A stretch of 64,000 nucleotides of DNA from Saccharopolyspora phatthalungensis (GCF_014203395.1 NZ_JACHIW010000002.1:2046001-2110000), one strand, 5' to 3'; shown: positions 51,798-60,732, numbered from the stretch's first letter. The notes: a model not told the origin generated them from the letters alone. Made by a program: numbers and translations.

Positions 51798-51981
51798 TGC
51801 CGGGTAGTTCCGGCCCCGGTTGTCCGGTGAGTTCTGGCCCCGGCTGAGTTCGTCCGGTGGGTTTTGGCCCCACCGTGTCCGATGTGGACACGCCCACGAT
51901 GGTGTGAAGGACCGGTCTTCCCCCGTTGGTACGGGCAACGATGTGCGCCTTGAATCCAAGCGGTCGTGTCGGAGGCCGGAG

Positions 51982-53688
51982 TTGTCGTTGTCGCGCGTTG
52001 AGTTGTTCGCACGCATACGCCGTGATCGGCGGTTGGAGCCGGACCTGTCGGTCCGGGCGTTGGCCGAGCGGTATGGGGTGCACCGCCGGACGGTGCGGGA
52101 AGCGCTGGAGTCTGCGGTGCCCAAGGAACGGAAGAAGCCGCCGCCGCGCCGCTCGGTGCTGGAGCCGGCTTATGGGTTGATCGACGAGATGCTGCGCGCG
52201 GATCTGTCGGCGCCGCGCAAGCAGAAGCACACGACCGCGCGGATCTACCAGCGGCTGATCACAGAGCATGGGTTCACCGCAGCGGGCCGGACCGTGGTCT
52301 ACGAGTACGTCGCCCGGCGGCGGCCGGAGCTGGTGGCCGAGCTGCGCGAGGAACAGCGGCACCTGCAGGGCATGGTGCCCCAGCAGCATCAGCCCGGCGA
52401 GGAAGCCGAGGTCGACTTCGCCGACGTGTGGGTCCGCGTCGCGGGCACGGTGCTGAAGTGTCACCTGTTCACGCTGCGGCTCAGTTTCAGCGGTCGCGCG
52501 GTGCACCGCGTGTTCCTGTCCGAAGGGCAGGAGGCGTTCATGGAAGGCCACGTCGAGGCGTTCCGGGCGCTGGGCGGGATCCCGACCCGCCACATCCGCT
52601 ACGACAACCTGCGACCCGCGGTCCAGCGGGTCTGCTTCGGCCGCTCTCGCGTCGAGTCCCAGAACTGGGTCAAATTCCGTTCACACTTCGGTTTCGATGC
52701 CTTCTACTGCATCCCGGGCAAAGACGGCGCGCACGAAAAAGGCGGCGTCGAGCAGGAAGGCGGCCGGTTCCGCCGCACGCATCTGGTCCCGGTCCCGGAG
52801 GTCGCCAGCCTGACCGAGCTGAATGAGAAGATCGCCGCGATCGACCTGGCCGAGGACGAGCGGATCCTGCACGGACAACGGGTCAGCATCGGGTTCAACT
52901 TCGCCCACGAGGCCGAGCTGCTCGCGCCGGTCCCGTTCGAGGAGTTCGACACCGGCAGCACGCTGACCCCGAAGGTCGGCCGGGATTCGCGGATCACCGT
53001 GCGGCAGTCGCAGTACTCGGTGCCGGCGCGGTTCATCGGCCGGAAAGTGCGAGTCTCGTTGCGCGCCAACGAGGTGCTGGTGTTCGACCGCACCACGATC
53101 ATCGCCCGGCACGTCCGGCTCACCCGCCGCGGCGAGTCGCATGACGAGCTGGATCACTACCTGGAGATCCTGCTCGGCAAGCCCGGCGCGCTGGCGGGGT
53201 CCACCGCGCTGGCCACCGCCCGCGCCGAGGGCACCTTCACCTCGGCGCACGAGGCGTTCTGGTCGGCCGCTCGCGCCGCGCACGGCAACGGCGACGGGAC
53301 CCGTGCGCTGATCGAGGTCCTGCTGCTGCACCGCCGCCTGCCCGCCGAGGCGGTGATCACCGGCATCACCACCGCGCTGGACGCCGGGTCGACCAGCCCG
53401 GAGCTGGTCGCGATCGAAGCCCGCAAGGCCGCCGCCAGCACCGCCCGCGACCAGCCGCTGCTCGACGATGCCGACCTGTCCGACCTCGGCATCGACACCA
53501 CGGTGATCCCGAAGATCATCGACGACACCCCTGATCCCCGCGAGCACGCCCCACCCACGCCGGTGAGCACCGCTGCACCGGTGATCTCCCTGCGTTCGCG
53601 CCGGGAACTGCCCGCGACCTCGACCCCGCTGCCCTCGGTGGCGATCTACGACCAGCTGCTTCGCCGCACGAAAGGCACCTCCGCATGA
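51982..53688 (+). CDS. istA: IS21 transposase IstA
   Basis: 568 residues from TTG 51982, which has GGAGG 6 nt upstream; the frame is open into the terminal repeats. N-terminal HTH (LSVRALAERYGVHRRTVREA), then an rve-type DDE core: EVDFADVW, RYDNLRPAV and the Glu in HEKGGVEQEGGRFRR. The C-terminal beta-barrel and tail follow. The stop overlaps the istB start by 4 bp. Appears intact. Confidence 0.9.
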   Translation: MSLSRVELFARIRRDRRLEPDLSVRALAERYGVHRRTVREALESAVPKERKKPPPRRSVLEPAYGLIDEMLRADLSAPRKQKHTTARIYQRLITEHGFTAAGRTVVYEYVARRRPELVAELREEQRHLQGMVPQQHQPGEEAEVDFADVWVRVAGTVLKCHLFTLRLSFSGRAVHRVFLSEGQEAFMEGHVEAFRALGGIPTRHIRYDNLRPAVQRVCFGRSRVESQNWVKFRSHFGFDAFYCIPGKDGAHEKGGVEQEGGRFRRTHLVPVPEVASLTELNEKIAAIDLAEDERILHGQRVSIGFNFAHEAELLAPVPFEEFDTGSTLTPKVGRDSRITVRQSQYSVPARFIGRKVRVSLRANEVLVFDRTTIIARHVRLTRRGESHDELDHYLEILLGKPGALAGSTALATARAEGTFTSAHEAFWSAARAAHGNGDGTRALIEVLLLHRRLPAEAVITGITTALDAGSTSPELVAIEARKAAASTARDQPLLDDADLSDLGIDTTVIPKIIDDTPDPREHAPPTPVSTAAPVISLRSRRELPATSTPLPSVAIYDQLLRRTKGTSA

Positions 53689-54506
53689 CCGCCACCCTGC
53701 CCGCGCCCACCACCTCTGCCACCGCGGCGACCGTTCCGGCCGTCGCGCCCGGCGTCGACAGCATGGACGCCCTGATCGACCAGGCCTGCCGCACGCTGCG
53801 GTTGCCCACCATCGGCTCCCGGTTCGAGGAACTCGCCGCCGCGGCATTGCGGGAACAGGCGTCCTACAAGGCGTTCCTGCTCACCCTGCTCGACGCCGAA
53901 TGCGAGCACCGCGACGAACGCCGCAAGATCCGCCGCGTCCGCGAGGCGAACTTCCCCCGCTCGAAGCGGCTCGACGACTTCGACTTCGCCGCCAACCCGA
54001 ACGTCGTTCCCGAGGTCATCAACACCCTCACCACCCCAGGCTGGGTCAACGCCGGGCAGCCGCTCTGCCTGATCGGCCAGTCCGGCACCGGCAAGTCGCA
54101 TCTGCTGATCGGCATCGGCACCGCGATCGCCGAATCCGGGCTGAAAGTCCGCTACACCACGACAGCGAACCTGGTCAACGAGCTCGCCGAGGCCGCCGAC
54201 GACCGGCAGCTGACCCGCGTGCTCAACCGCTACAGCAAGGTCGACCTGCTCTGCTTGGACGAATTCGGCTACCTCGACCTGGACAAGGCCGGCGCGAAGC
54301 TGCTGTTCCAGGTCTTCACCGACCGAGAGGAACGCAGCGCGATCGCCATCGCCTCCAACGCCCCGTTCTCCGAATGGGACCAGACCTTCACCGACAAACG
54401 GCTCTGCTCCGCGATCGTCGATCGGCTCACCTTCAACGGCAACATCATCGAGACCGGCGCCGAGTCCTACCGGCTGCGCGCCACCCAGCAACGCCCGCGC
54501 GGCTGA
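53685..54506 (+). CDS. istB: IS21 helper ATPase IstB
   Basis: 273 residues. AAA+ ATPase of the IstB/DnaC type: Walker A CLIGQSGTGKSHLLIG, Walker B VDLLCLDEFGYLDLD, sensor IAIASNAPFSEWD and the C-terminal AIVDRLTFNGNIIE. It assembles on DNA and directs IstA to the target. An N-terminal Ala/Thr/Pro extension of about 25 residues precedes the core. Confidence 0.9.
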   Translation: MTATLPAPTTSATAATVPAVAPGVDSMDALIDQACRTLRLPTIGSRFEELAAAALREQASYKAFLLTLLDAECEHRDERRKIRRVREANFPRSKRLDDFDFAANPNVVPEVINTLTTPGWVNAGQPLCLIGQSGTGKSHLLIGIGTAIAESGLKVRYTTTANLVNELAEAADDRQLTRVLNRYSKVDLLCLDEFGYLDLDKAGAKLLFQVFTDREERSAIAIASNAPFSEWDQTFTDKRLCSAIVDRLTFNGNIIETGAESYRLRATQQRPRG

Positions 54507-54513
54507 CCCGCTG

Positions 54514-54762
54514 ATGCCGCAACTCTGGATCGGCGACGAACCACCCGACGACCTGTCCGTCGCTGACCCGGCCGAGGGGCCGAGCCGGTCGCACCTGCTC
54601 GAGCTCCTCGGCGTCTGCGCGGACTTCCTCGGCACCGCCAGCCCCGCGGTGCACCACGAGCTGCGCGTGTTCCTCATCGCCCGCGGAGATCACGCCATCG
54701 CCGGGCTGCCCGCGTTCCTCGACCAGCTGGCCCTCACCGCCGCCGCTCAGCCAAGGCCCTAA
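54514..54762 (+). CDS. Small accessory ORF inside the IS21 element
   Basis: 82 residues (MPQLWIGDEPPDDLSVADPA, HHELRVFLIARGDHAIAGLP), 7 bp after istB. It is probably co-transcribed; the function is unknown. Confidence 0.55.
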   Translation: MPQLWIGDEPPDDLSVADPAEGPSRSHLLELLGVCADFLGTASPAVHHELRVFLIARGDHAIAGLPAFLDQLALTAAAQPRP

Positions 54763-55182
54763 ACGAAAAAGGGCCGACTGCTCACGGATCCAGCCTTGTC
54801 GGAGGCGGAGCCATGAACACCCGGCGAGCAGAACGCTAGCTCTCCACCCCGTTCACCGGAGCGCACACCACTCGGCACCCGCGAAGTTTCACCCATCCAG
54901 GGGCGGGGCCAAAACTCGCCGGACACCGTCAGCCCCCGGCGGCCCAGCCCGCCGGACACACCCGGCACCGGAGCCTGAACAACCCGGACCAACGGGTCCA
55001 GAAAACACCGGCAAAAACAGTAGGGGCTCCGCCGATTCTCGGAACGGGCTGGTACGACGGTTTTTCTCAGGGGCAGATCGTGACACCGGGTGGCGGAGGA
55101 AACATGAACTCCCAAAGAAGCCTGCGAGTGTTTATTTCAACGCCCTGAAGAGCGTCACTCGGAGCGGATCGAGGTGGTTGTC

Positions 55183-55443
55183 ATGTCGCTGGACCCCTCT
55201 TGGCGACCAGCCTTTGAGACCATTGTCTGGGCTGCCGGGCATATCAATGAGGAAGCGGTAGCCACCGCGATCCGGGAAGATGTCGCACGGCGAGGACAAG
55301 ACCTCTCCGGCGACTCGGACGATTACTGGCGTTTGATCGGCGAAGCGGCCGTAGAAGCAGTGGTATTCGACTTGGTCGAGGAAGCAAAGCGCTGGGGTAC
55401 CGAGTTTCCTTCCTCGGGCGGCCCGGACTCGCCAGGGCAATAA
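55183..55443 (+). CDS. Hypothetical protein
   Basis: 86 residues from ATG 55183 with GAGGTG upstream. Helical, acidic (INEEAVATAIREDVARRGQD, IGEAAVEAVVFDLVEEAKRW). No family recognised. It stands alone between the IS21 end and a gene remnant. Confidence 0.5.
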   Translation: MSLDPSWRPAFETIVWAAGHINEEAVATAIREDVARRGQDLSGDSDDYWRLIGEAAVEAVVFDLVEEAKRWGTEFPSSGGPDSPGQ

Positions 55444-55504
55444 CCGACACAAGGAGCTGCGGCGCTTCCCCAAGACACCGCGAGGTGGGGGAGCGCCGCA
55501 CCGT

Positions 55505-55765
55505 AGGAACTGCACGGCAATCCGCGACACCAAGAAGGCGCTCATCGCCAAGATCAGCGAAGGCCAGCTGCGCTACGCATCCCTTGAGCACCGCCCGGCA
55601 TCCATTCACGTCAACGGCGCAACCGCCGTCGTCGTCGGCGAGATGAGCGCGCTGGTAACCGTGTCGGGCAACACCATTCGGCTGAATACGCAGACACTCG
55701 AAGCGCACGTCCTCGAAGCAGGCTCGTGGCGCCTCCTCGCGTTCCAATCAACAAGCCCGAACAGC
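55505..55765 (+). pseudogene. C-terminal part of a SnoaL/NTF2-like (DUF4440) protein
   Basis: The frame reads KKALIAKISEGQLRYASLEH, NGATAVVVGEMSALVTVSGN and EAGSWRLLAFQST, the end of a DUF4440-type NTF2-like domain. The N-terminal third and any start codon are missing and the frame runs on past the natural end, so it is a 5'-truncated remnant. Confidence 0.6.
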
Positions 55766-55991
55766 GGTAGGAAGTGTGGTGACCAGGTGCGCCACACCCC
55801 AAGCGTCCAGGAACGTTGGGGTTATCGCAGTGGCCCTTCACGCGGGACCAGCCACCCGATAGCCGTGATCAAAATTAACGCCGGATCCGTCTGTACGGAC
55901 AATAACCGCTTAGCGGCCGGTGCGAGGACGGGTGTTGATGCGACGATGCCCCGCACCATAGGTGCGGAGCATCGGTCGTGATCGGGTTGGC

Positions 55992-56111
55992 TCAGTCGTC
56001 GGTGTCGGTGTTCACCAGGTCTTCTACCTTGTCGTCACCCTGCGACCAGTGATCGACGTCCCGATCGAACTCGTCCTTAGGCTTGCCGTGTGGCAGTCGT
56101 GTCGCCCGCAT
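55992..56111 (-). CDS. Small acidic 39-residue protein
   Basis: ATG 56111 with AAGGAG about 10 nt upstream. It reads MRATRLPHGKPKDEFDRDVD and ends DLVNTDTDD. Its start overlaps the end of the next gene upstream by 35 bp. Too small to classify. Confidence 0.45.
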   Translation of the reverse strand: MRATRLPHGKPKDEFDRDVDHWSQGDDKVEDLVNTDTDD

Positions 56112-56343
56112 CAACCCACTTCTCCTTCTTCCGCTCAGCGGCGCTGAAGGTGGCTTGAATGTCCGGCAGGTGGTTCCTCACCAGGTGCACCAGATGCAAT
56201 GACCGCTTCAAGGCGTCTCCGAACACCGTAGGCTGCTGCTTCGACGTCCAACGCTCTTCAGCTCCGCACAGGTTGCAGGTCTGCTTGTCGTCCTTCGCAA
56301 CGCTGTACTCAAGCTGGATCGGGTGCACGCGGACTTGCGCCAT
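56077..56343 (-). CDS. Small protein with zinc-finger-like N-terminus
   Basis: 88 residues: MAQVRVHPIQLEYSVAKDDK, then TCNLCGAEERW, and a downstream HLVHLVRNH that could complete a C2H2-like metal site. Probably part of a group of small Cys-containing minus-strand proteins between 55.9 and 57.4 kb. Confidence 0.55.
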   Translation of the reverse strand: MAQVRVHPIQLEYSVAKDDKQTCNLCGAEERWTSKQQPTVFGDALKRSLHLVHLVRNHLPDIQATFSAAERKKEKWVDAGDTTATRQA

Positions 56344-56495
56344 ATCGGTTTACTCCTCGGGTCGGCACGGCAGTTGAACACCTCCCCTCACCTTACGTGA
56401 TTGCCAGGGCTGAAACCTGCACCCTGGCCGATCTAGAGGCTTCCGAGAGCCGCATGTCTGATCAATCGGCCATGTGAGGGGTGTTGCGATGGATT

Positions 56496-56539
56496 GCGGC
56501 CGGTTGGCGTGGCGAGGAGGAAGGACGCCAACCGGCCGC
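56496..56539. terminator. Long GC-rich hairpin(s) after the Cys-rich gene
   Basis: A perfect 15-bp stem (56496-56510 with 56525-56539). A second GCCGGG/CCCGGC hairpin lies at about 56550-56590, directly after the minus-strand gene ending at 56600. Confidence 0.65.
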
Positions 56540-56599
56540 GAACGGGCCGATGCCGGGTCGGGGGGCACCAGTAACTGAGTGCCCGGCACCGGCCCGCGT

Positions 56600-56854
56600 C
56601 TAGATCAGCTCCAATCCGCGTTGGACACGACGAAGGAGCCGCCATCGACGGGAACGCTCTTTCCGGCCCACCTTGACTTTCCTGGCATCGCAGTAGCAGT
56701 GAGAGCAGGAGCAATGCCACCGTGTGAGAACTGCGGCGTACGTCTCGGCTTGCACGGCCGACCAACGGTGGAGACCCCTCAGACAGTCAGCACACGGAAT
56801 GGGCTTGAACGTGGTGGTGATCTCTGCGGCGGCAAGGCGTGACTCGGTGCTCAT
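56600..56854 (-). CDS. Small Cys-rich, probably zinc-binding protein
   Basis: 84 residues from ATG 56854, with GGAGGT upstream. CADC and CSCSHCYC motifs (residues about 22 and 50) suggest a metal site; the C-terminus is strongly basic (RKERSRRWRLLRRVQR), which could bind nucleic acid. Function unknown. Confidence 0.6.
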   Translation of the reverse strand: MSTESRLAAAEITTTFKPIPCADCLRGLHRWSAVQAETYAAVLTRWHCSCSHCYCDARKVKVGRKERSRRWRLLRRVQRGLELI

Positions 56855-56920
56855 TACGACACCTCCCGCCGCATTCGTCTCGTTCGCCTGCGGCAAGGTC
56901 CAGCTTTGAACCTGCTTCGT

Positions 56921-57445
56921 TCACTGCGTGCCTCCCGTGGACTTCATGAGGTCCAGGTAGCCCCTGATACCGCGTACGACTTCCTCAAGACCTGCGGCAA
57001 GTTCGTGCAGTTCTGTTGCCGCGCAGGGACTGTGGTTGAGTTTGTTGCAGACTGACCTGATCGCTTGCTCAGCCTTTTGGAGTACGAACGTCAGATGTGA
57101 CTGAGCCGAGTAGGACCGGTCTTGATCGTCCACATTGGGCGCGCATGTGTCTGCGACCCGATCGACGTTACGGATGGCACGCAACACGCAGTCCTCGCAC
57201 GGGGCCCCGGTGCCCTCCGAGCACTCGTCCATCTGACTGCGTCTGAACGTCTGTTGGCACAGCGATGTGATCGTGTGCTCATCGGCCGATACCTGGTAGT
57301 GCAGAACACGCAGCGACTCTCCGACGACACCCGCCTTGTACCGGAAACACTGCACGTCGCTAATCGTGAGCGTCTTTCCGGAATGGCCAGGTTGTGGAGC
57401 GATGCCCGCCATGCTGCCTCCCAGGTTGAATGTTTGACTCGCCAA
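56921..57445 (-). CDS. Hypothetical protein divergent from an XRE regulator
   Basis: 174 residues, or 163 if translation begins at the second Met. Contains GAPCEDCVLRAIRNVDRVAD and helical segments (TFVLQKAEQAIRSVCNKLNH, ELAAGLEEVVRGIRGYLDLM). No family recognised. Divergent from the XRE/DUF5753 gene. Confidence 0.55.
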   Translation of the reverse strand: MASQTFNLGGSMAGIAPQPGHSGKTLTISDVQCFRYKAGVVGESLRVLHYQVSADEHTITSLCQQTFRRSQMDECSEGTGAPCEDCVLRAIRNVDRVADTCAPNVDDQDRSYSAQSHLTFVLQKAEQAIRSVCNKLNHSPCAATELHELAAGLEEVVRGIRGYLDLMKSTGGTQ

Positions 57446-57562
57446 GTACGCTGTTGATGCAAAGGTTGATCCGTGGTGACTAGAGATTGGGTGAGGCGGC
57501 TATGACCACACAATTGCTCTAAATGGGTGATGTCGCCCGGATGACACGTAAGGATGTATCGC

Positions 57563-58447
57563 ATGGCTACCAATGGGTCACCGCGAGCTAGGGCACTGTC
57601 GGCTGCTTTGCGTGACGCTCGGAACGTACGCGGGATAAGCCTTCGCGAGCTGGCAAAGAAGCTGTCACTTGATCAGTCTCATCTATCCAAGATAGAGACT
57701 GGCAAGCGAGTGCCTAGCGTCGAAACTACCGCGATGATCTTGGCGGTCCTGGGTACCGGACCTAGCGAGCGCGAACGGATTCTCGACCTCGCAAAGAATG
57801 CAAGCGAGCCAAACTGGCTCACCGTTGGCATGCCCGGAATACCACAACAGCTAGCGGGTGCTGTCGAGAGTGAACGCGAAGCATCAGCCATCGTTTATTG
57901 GTCGCCCATGATTATGCCGGGTTTGCTACAGACGGCTGATTACGTTCGGACTATCGCTATAGCGGATGGACAGCCGAAACACGACGTTGAATCACGTGTG
58001 ATGGTTCGCCTCGCTAGGCGTGAAGTCCTTACCCGCCGTGAACCAGCAAAGTTCGACGTACTTGTCGGCGAGGTTGCGCTACGGCAGCCGATCGGAACAC
58101 CAGACATGATGATCGAACAGTTGCGGTACTTGATTAAAGCTAGTGTCGAATATCCTAACGTCAATCTCCGTGTGGTACCTACGCGTGTGGGATGGCACCC
58201 TGGAACGGCTGGGTCGTTCGCGCTCTACGAGTTTCCGGACTCGCCACCGTTTGTCCATTTCGAGCACTACAGCTCGGGCGCTTTCGTTACGAACTCTGAC
58301 GACATCGAAGCGTACCGCAAAGCCGTAGCCGCGATTGGTCAATACGCATACAGTCCTGCCGATTCAACAAATTTCATCGCGCAGGTTATCGTAGAGGAGT
58401 ATCAAGAAAATGACATCCGAGATCAAATGGCGCAAGAGCACGTATAG
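57563..58447 (+). CDS. XRE-family regulator with DUF5753 domain
   Basis: 294 residues from ATG 57563. The HTH is at about 10-65 (GISLRELAKKLSLDQSHLSK); DUF5753 follows (YWSPMIMPGLLQTADYVRTI, SRVMVRLARREVLTRREPAK, GTAGSFALYEFPDSPPFVHF). Actinobacteria pair such genes with a small DUF397 gene in developmental (WhiJ/AbaA-like) and toxin-antitoxin-like roles; the pair here overlaps. Lower GC and more A/T-ending codons than neighbours suggest a different origin. Confidence 0.85.
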   Translation: MATNGSPRARALSAALRDARNVRGISLRELAKKLSLDQSHLSKIETGKRVPSVETTAMILAVLGTGPSERERILDLAKNASEPNWLTVGMPGIPQQLAGAVESEREASAIVYWSPMIMPGLLQTADYVRTIAIADGQPKHDVESRVMVRLARREVLTRREPAKFDVLVGEVALRQPIGTPDMMIEQLRYLIKASVEYPNVNLRVVPTRVGWHPGTAGSFALYEFPDSPPFVHFEHYSSGAFVTNSDDIEAYRKAVAAIGQYAYSPADSTNFIAQVIVEEYQENDIRDQMAQEHV

Positions 58448-58586
58448 TAACGTTAATGGCGAATGTGTCGAGCTGACAACAACGTTAGACCGGATCCGCG
58501 ATTCCAAAGATCCGAATGGCCCCACGCTGCGCGTAAACGCGGCGAGTTTCGTTCATGCGGTGAAGCAGGGACGCTTCGACCGCTAA
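58410..58586 (+). CDS. DUF397 protein partner of the XRE regulator
   Basis: 58 residues: IKWRKSTYSNVNGECVEL, RIRDSKDPNGPTL and FVHAVKQGRFDR, the standard DUF397 pattern (W-x-KSxYS, VRDSKxPxGP, F). It starts 38 bp before the regulator's stop in another frame and is followed at once by a terminator. Confidence 0.85.
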   Translation: MTSEIKWRKSTYSNVNGECVELTTTLDRIRDSKDPNGPTLRVNAASFVHAVKQGRFDR

Positions 58587-58590
58587 CATG

Positions 58591-58623
58591 ATGGTGCCCC
58601 GGTACGTCGTACCGGGGCACCAT
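58591..58623. terminator. Perfect 15-bp hairpin terminator
   Basis: Stem 58591-58605 with 58609-58623 and loop GTC, 4 bp after the DUF397 stop. Confidence 0.85.
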
Positions 58624-58795
58624 TGTGCCGAGCGGTTGAGAATGTGCCGACTTGGCTTTCTTACCCAAATTCGAGGCATTTCGGCGCCCGCCCAACCTGC
58701 GGACCTGAGGCGGAGGGATTCGTCAGATTACGTGCCGTCGGCGGGTGGTCGTGCCACAGCGGAGACGGGCAGGGGACTTGTGCGTGCTGCGTTTG

Positions 58796-59413
58796 TCAAG
58801 GCTGCTCGGTGACGTTCAGCGAGGCGAGCGTGTTCTCCCGGTCATGGATGTACACGAGGTCGGTAACCGTGGCCGGGCGGAACCAGTTCAGCAGCTCGGC
58901 AAGAGCCTGCTGCTCATGCGACGTCACTCGGATTTCATCCTTGACTAGGCAGGCGCACAGATTGTCGAGCATGATCGCTTGTTCCCCGGCGAAGCTTAGG
59001 GAGCGGTTGCTGTCGAGATCGTGTGGCGACAGCCGTCCGGCGAATCGCTCAAGCAGCTCCTGGGATTTCGTGTTGAGCCAGTTCAGGTCGGCGTTGGTCA
59101 CCACTCGCGGTTGATCGGCGACCTGGATGGCGGCAAGTGTCTGCGCACGATTGTTGATGTAGTCGTAGTGGCCGGCGGGGACCACATCGAGCAGCCGGGT
59201 CAGCGTTTCCTTTTCCGCCGGTGTCACTTCGGTGCGGCGGTTGACTAGCATCTTGCAGATTTCGTTGAGCAAAGATGCCGACTCGCCTGCTTCGCCCAGG
59301 GCGCGGTACGCGGCCAGCCGACGCTTGGGCAGCCGGTCGGCCAACCGCTCCAGCAACCGGCGCAGCGCCTCGTTCACATGGGCTGTATCCATCGTCGTGT
59401 GGTCTCCACTCAC
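58796..59413 (-). CDS. MafI-like immunity protein with internal duplication
   Basis: 205 residues from GTG 59413, or from ATG 59392. Two similar halves of about 90 residues: LLERLADRLPKRRL to LAAIQVADQP, and LLERFAGRLSPHDL to LASLNVTEQP. Each matches the MafI pattern (RL-P, GE, L-x-x-LC-x-x-L, T-x-x-E). The toxin-tail frame ends 6 bp upstream on the same strand, so it probably neutralises that toxin. Confidence 0.6.
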   Translation of the reverse strand: MSGDHTTMDTAHVNEALRRLLERLADRLPKRRLAAYRALGEAGESASLLNEICKMLVNRRTEVTPAEKETLTRLLDVVPAGHYDYINNRAQTLAAIQVADQPRVVTNADLNWLNTKSQELLERFAGRLSPHDLDSNRSLSFAGEQAIMLDNLCACLVKDEIRVTSHEQQALAELLNWFRPATVTDLVYIHDRENTLASLNVTEQP

Positions 59414-59418
59414 TTACG

Positions 59419-59772
59419 TCAGGGTACCGGGTGCGGATTGCCGAACTCGTCGTTCATCATGACGCCTTCGCCGCGCAACGGGTAGCCGGTTTTGACCTGA
59501 CCCTCCGGCGTCACGAGGCCCTCGATCTCCACGCCGTCTCTGGTTCCGGTGAACCTGTAGTTCCCACTTTTCTCCAAAGTGGGCGGGCGGTCCGGGTTTT
59601 TCGCAACATCTTCAACGGCGTTGATGATCTGGTCCTCGTCCCAAGACTCGGGGTAAGTCTCCAGCGCTTTGCTCGCTGCGTGGAAACAGTCACCGGCCTC
59701 CAGCCACTTGGTCGGCTCGCCGTCGAAAGCGTCACGGAACTGCTCGGCGGCTTCCCCTAATGGTGGAGTCGG
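59419..59772 (-). pseudogene. 5'-truncated polymorphic-toxin C-terminus, EndoU-like
   Basis: An open frame of 117 codons without a start codon: EAAEQFRDAFDGEPTKWLEA, NYRFTGTRDGVEIEGLVTPE and GYPLRGEGVMMNDEFGNPH. The end resembles the last strands of EndoU RNase toxins (xGTxDGVxIExxVxPxGxVxTxYP). A TAA closes the frame at 59773, so the delivery part of the toxin has been lost. Family call is tentative. Confidence 0.5.
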
Positions 59773-59953
59773 TTATTGGAACGGTCCGAATACCTGCCTG
59801 ATTCGAGCCCTCGGTGCCGCGTGGTGGTGGCTCGGCCGTTGCCGCCTCAAAGTTGACACGTGGGCGTGTCTGAGAAATCGGGTGCTTTGTGAGGGGCGGC
59901 CCGTCAGTATGAGGATCATGAGTGGCGGGACGCGCGTGGGGAGTTAGCAGGAC

Positions 59954-60724
59954 GTGGAGAAGGCGGGGCGTCCGCTCGCCTTGGTCACGGGGGCGGGACG
60001 TTCGGCCGGGATCGCGGCGTCCGTAGTACTGAATCTGGCGCAGGCTGGCTGGGACGTGGCCTTCACGTACTGGACGCCTTATGACGCGCGGATGCAGTGG
60101 GGCATGGAGCCGGGCGCACCTGGAGAGTTGCAGAGGAAGGTGGCTTCCCTCGGAGCGAGAACAGTTGCGGTTGAGGCGGATCTGAGCGACTCGGATGCGC
60201 CGGCTCGGCTCTTCGACAGTGTTGAGCGCGAGTTGGGAAACGTCAACGCGTTGGTGCTCTGCCACTGCGAGTCGGTCGACTCTGGTCTGTTGGATACCAC
60301 GGTGGAGAGCTTCGATCTGCACTTTGCAGTCAATGCACGGGCAACGTGGCTGCTGATCCGGGAGTACGGGTTGCGATTCCGCGGGCAGTACGGAAGCGGG
60401 CGTATCGTCAGTCTGACCAGCGACCACACCGCAGGCAACTTGCCCTATGGGGCGAGTAAGGGGGCGATGGACCGGATCACGCTGGCCTCTGCCCGTGAGC
60501 TCGCTCATCTGGGAGTGACCTGTAATGCGATCAATCCCGGGCCGACCGATACCGGGTGGATGACCGAAGAGCAAAAGGCAGACATGACTCGCTCCACACC
60601 CCTGGGACGTCTCGGTGTGCCGCAGGACTGCGCGAATCTGGTCACGTTCCTTTGCTCGGCGGAGGGCGGATGGATCAACGGCCAGCTTCTCCAGAGCAAT
60701 GGCGGTCTCGGGTCAAATGCATGA
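59954..60724 (+). CDS. SDR-family oxidoreductase
   Basis: 256 residues from GTG 59954. TGAGRSAGIAASV cofactor loop, Ser in IVSLTSDHTAG, YGASKGAMDR (Tyr/Lys), INPGPTDTGWM and the C-terminal GGWINGQLLQSNGG, like 3-oxoacyl-ACP reductase-type enzymes. Substrate unknown. Convergent with the recombinase module. Confidence 0.85.
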   Translation: MEKAGRPLALVTGAGRSAGIAASVVLNLAQAGWDVAFTYWTPYDARMQWGMEPGAPGELQRKVASLGARTVAVEADLSDSDAPARLFDSVERELGNVNALVLCHCESVDSGLLDTTVESFDLHFAVNARATWLLIREYGLRFRGQYGSGRIVSLTSDHTAGNLPYGASKGAMDRITLASARELAHLGVTCNAINPGPTDTGWMTEEQKADMTRSTPLGRLGVPQDCANLVTFLCSAEGGWINGQLLQSNGGLGSNA

Positions 60725-60732
60725 GGCGAGGC

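Larger units (their letters stand above)
51798..54967 (+). mobile_element. IS21-family insertion sequence
   Basis: Carries istA, istB and a small third ORF between ends TGCCGGGT (51798) and ACCCGGCA (54960-54967). Inside each end are copies of a TGTCCGGnGnGTTnTGGCCCC site: at about 51822 and 51852 directly, and at 54901-54927 inverted, as expected for IS21 multiple terminal repeats. I see no matching target duplication outside these ends, so the exact borders remain open. Confidence 0.8.

Noticed and set aside
51539..52593. Long minus-strand frames across the IS21 left end
   Set aside because: Antisense to istA, which has a complete DDE motif set.
59732..60574. A 280-codon minus-strand frame
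   Set aside because: Antisense to an SDR gene with all catalytic motifs; its start region also covers the end of the toxin remnant in another frame.
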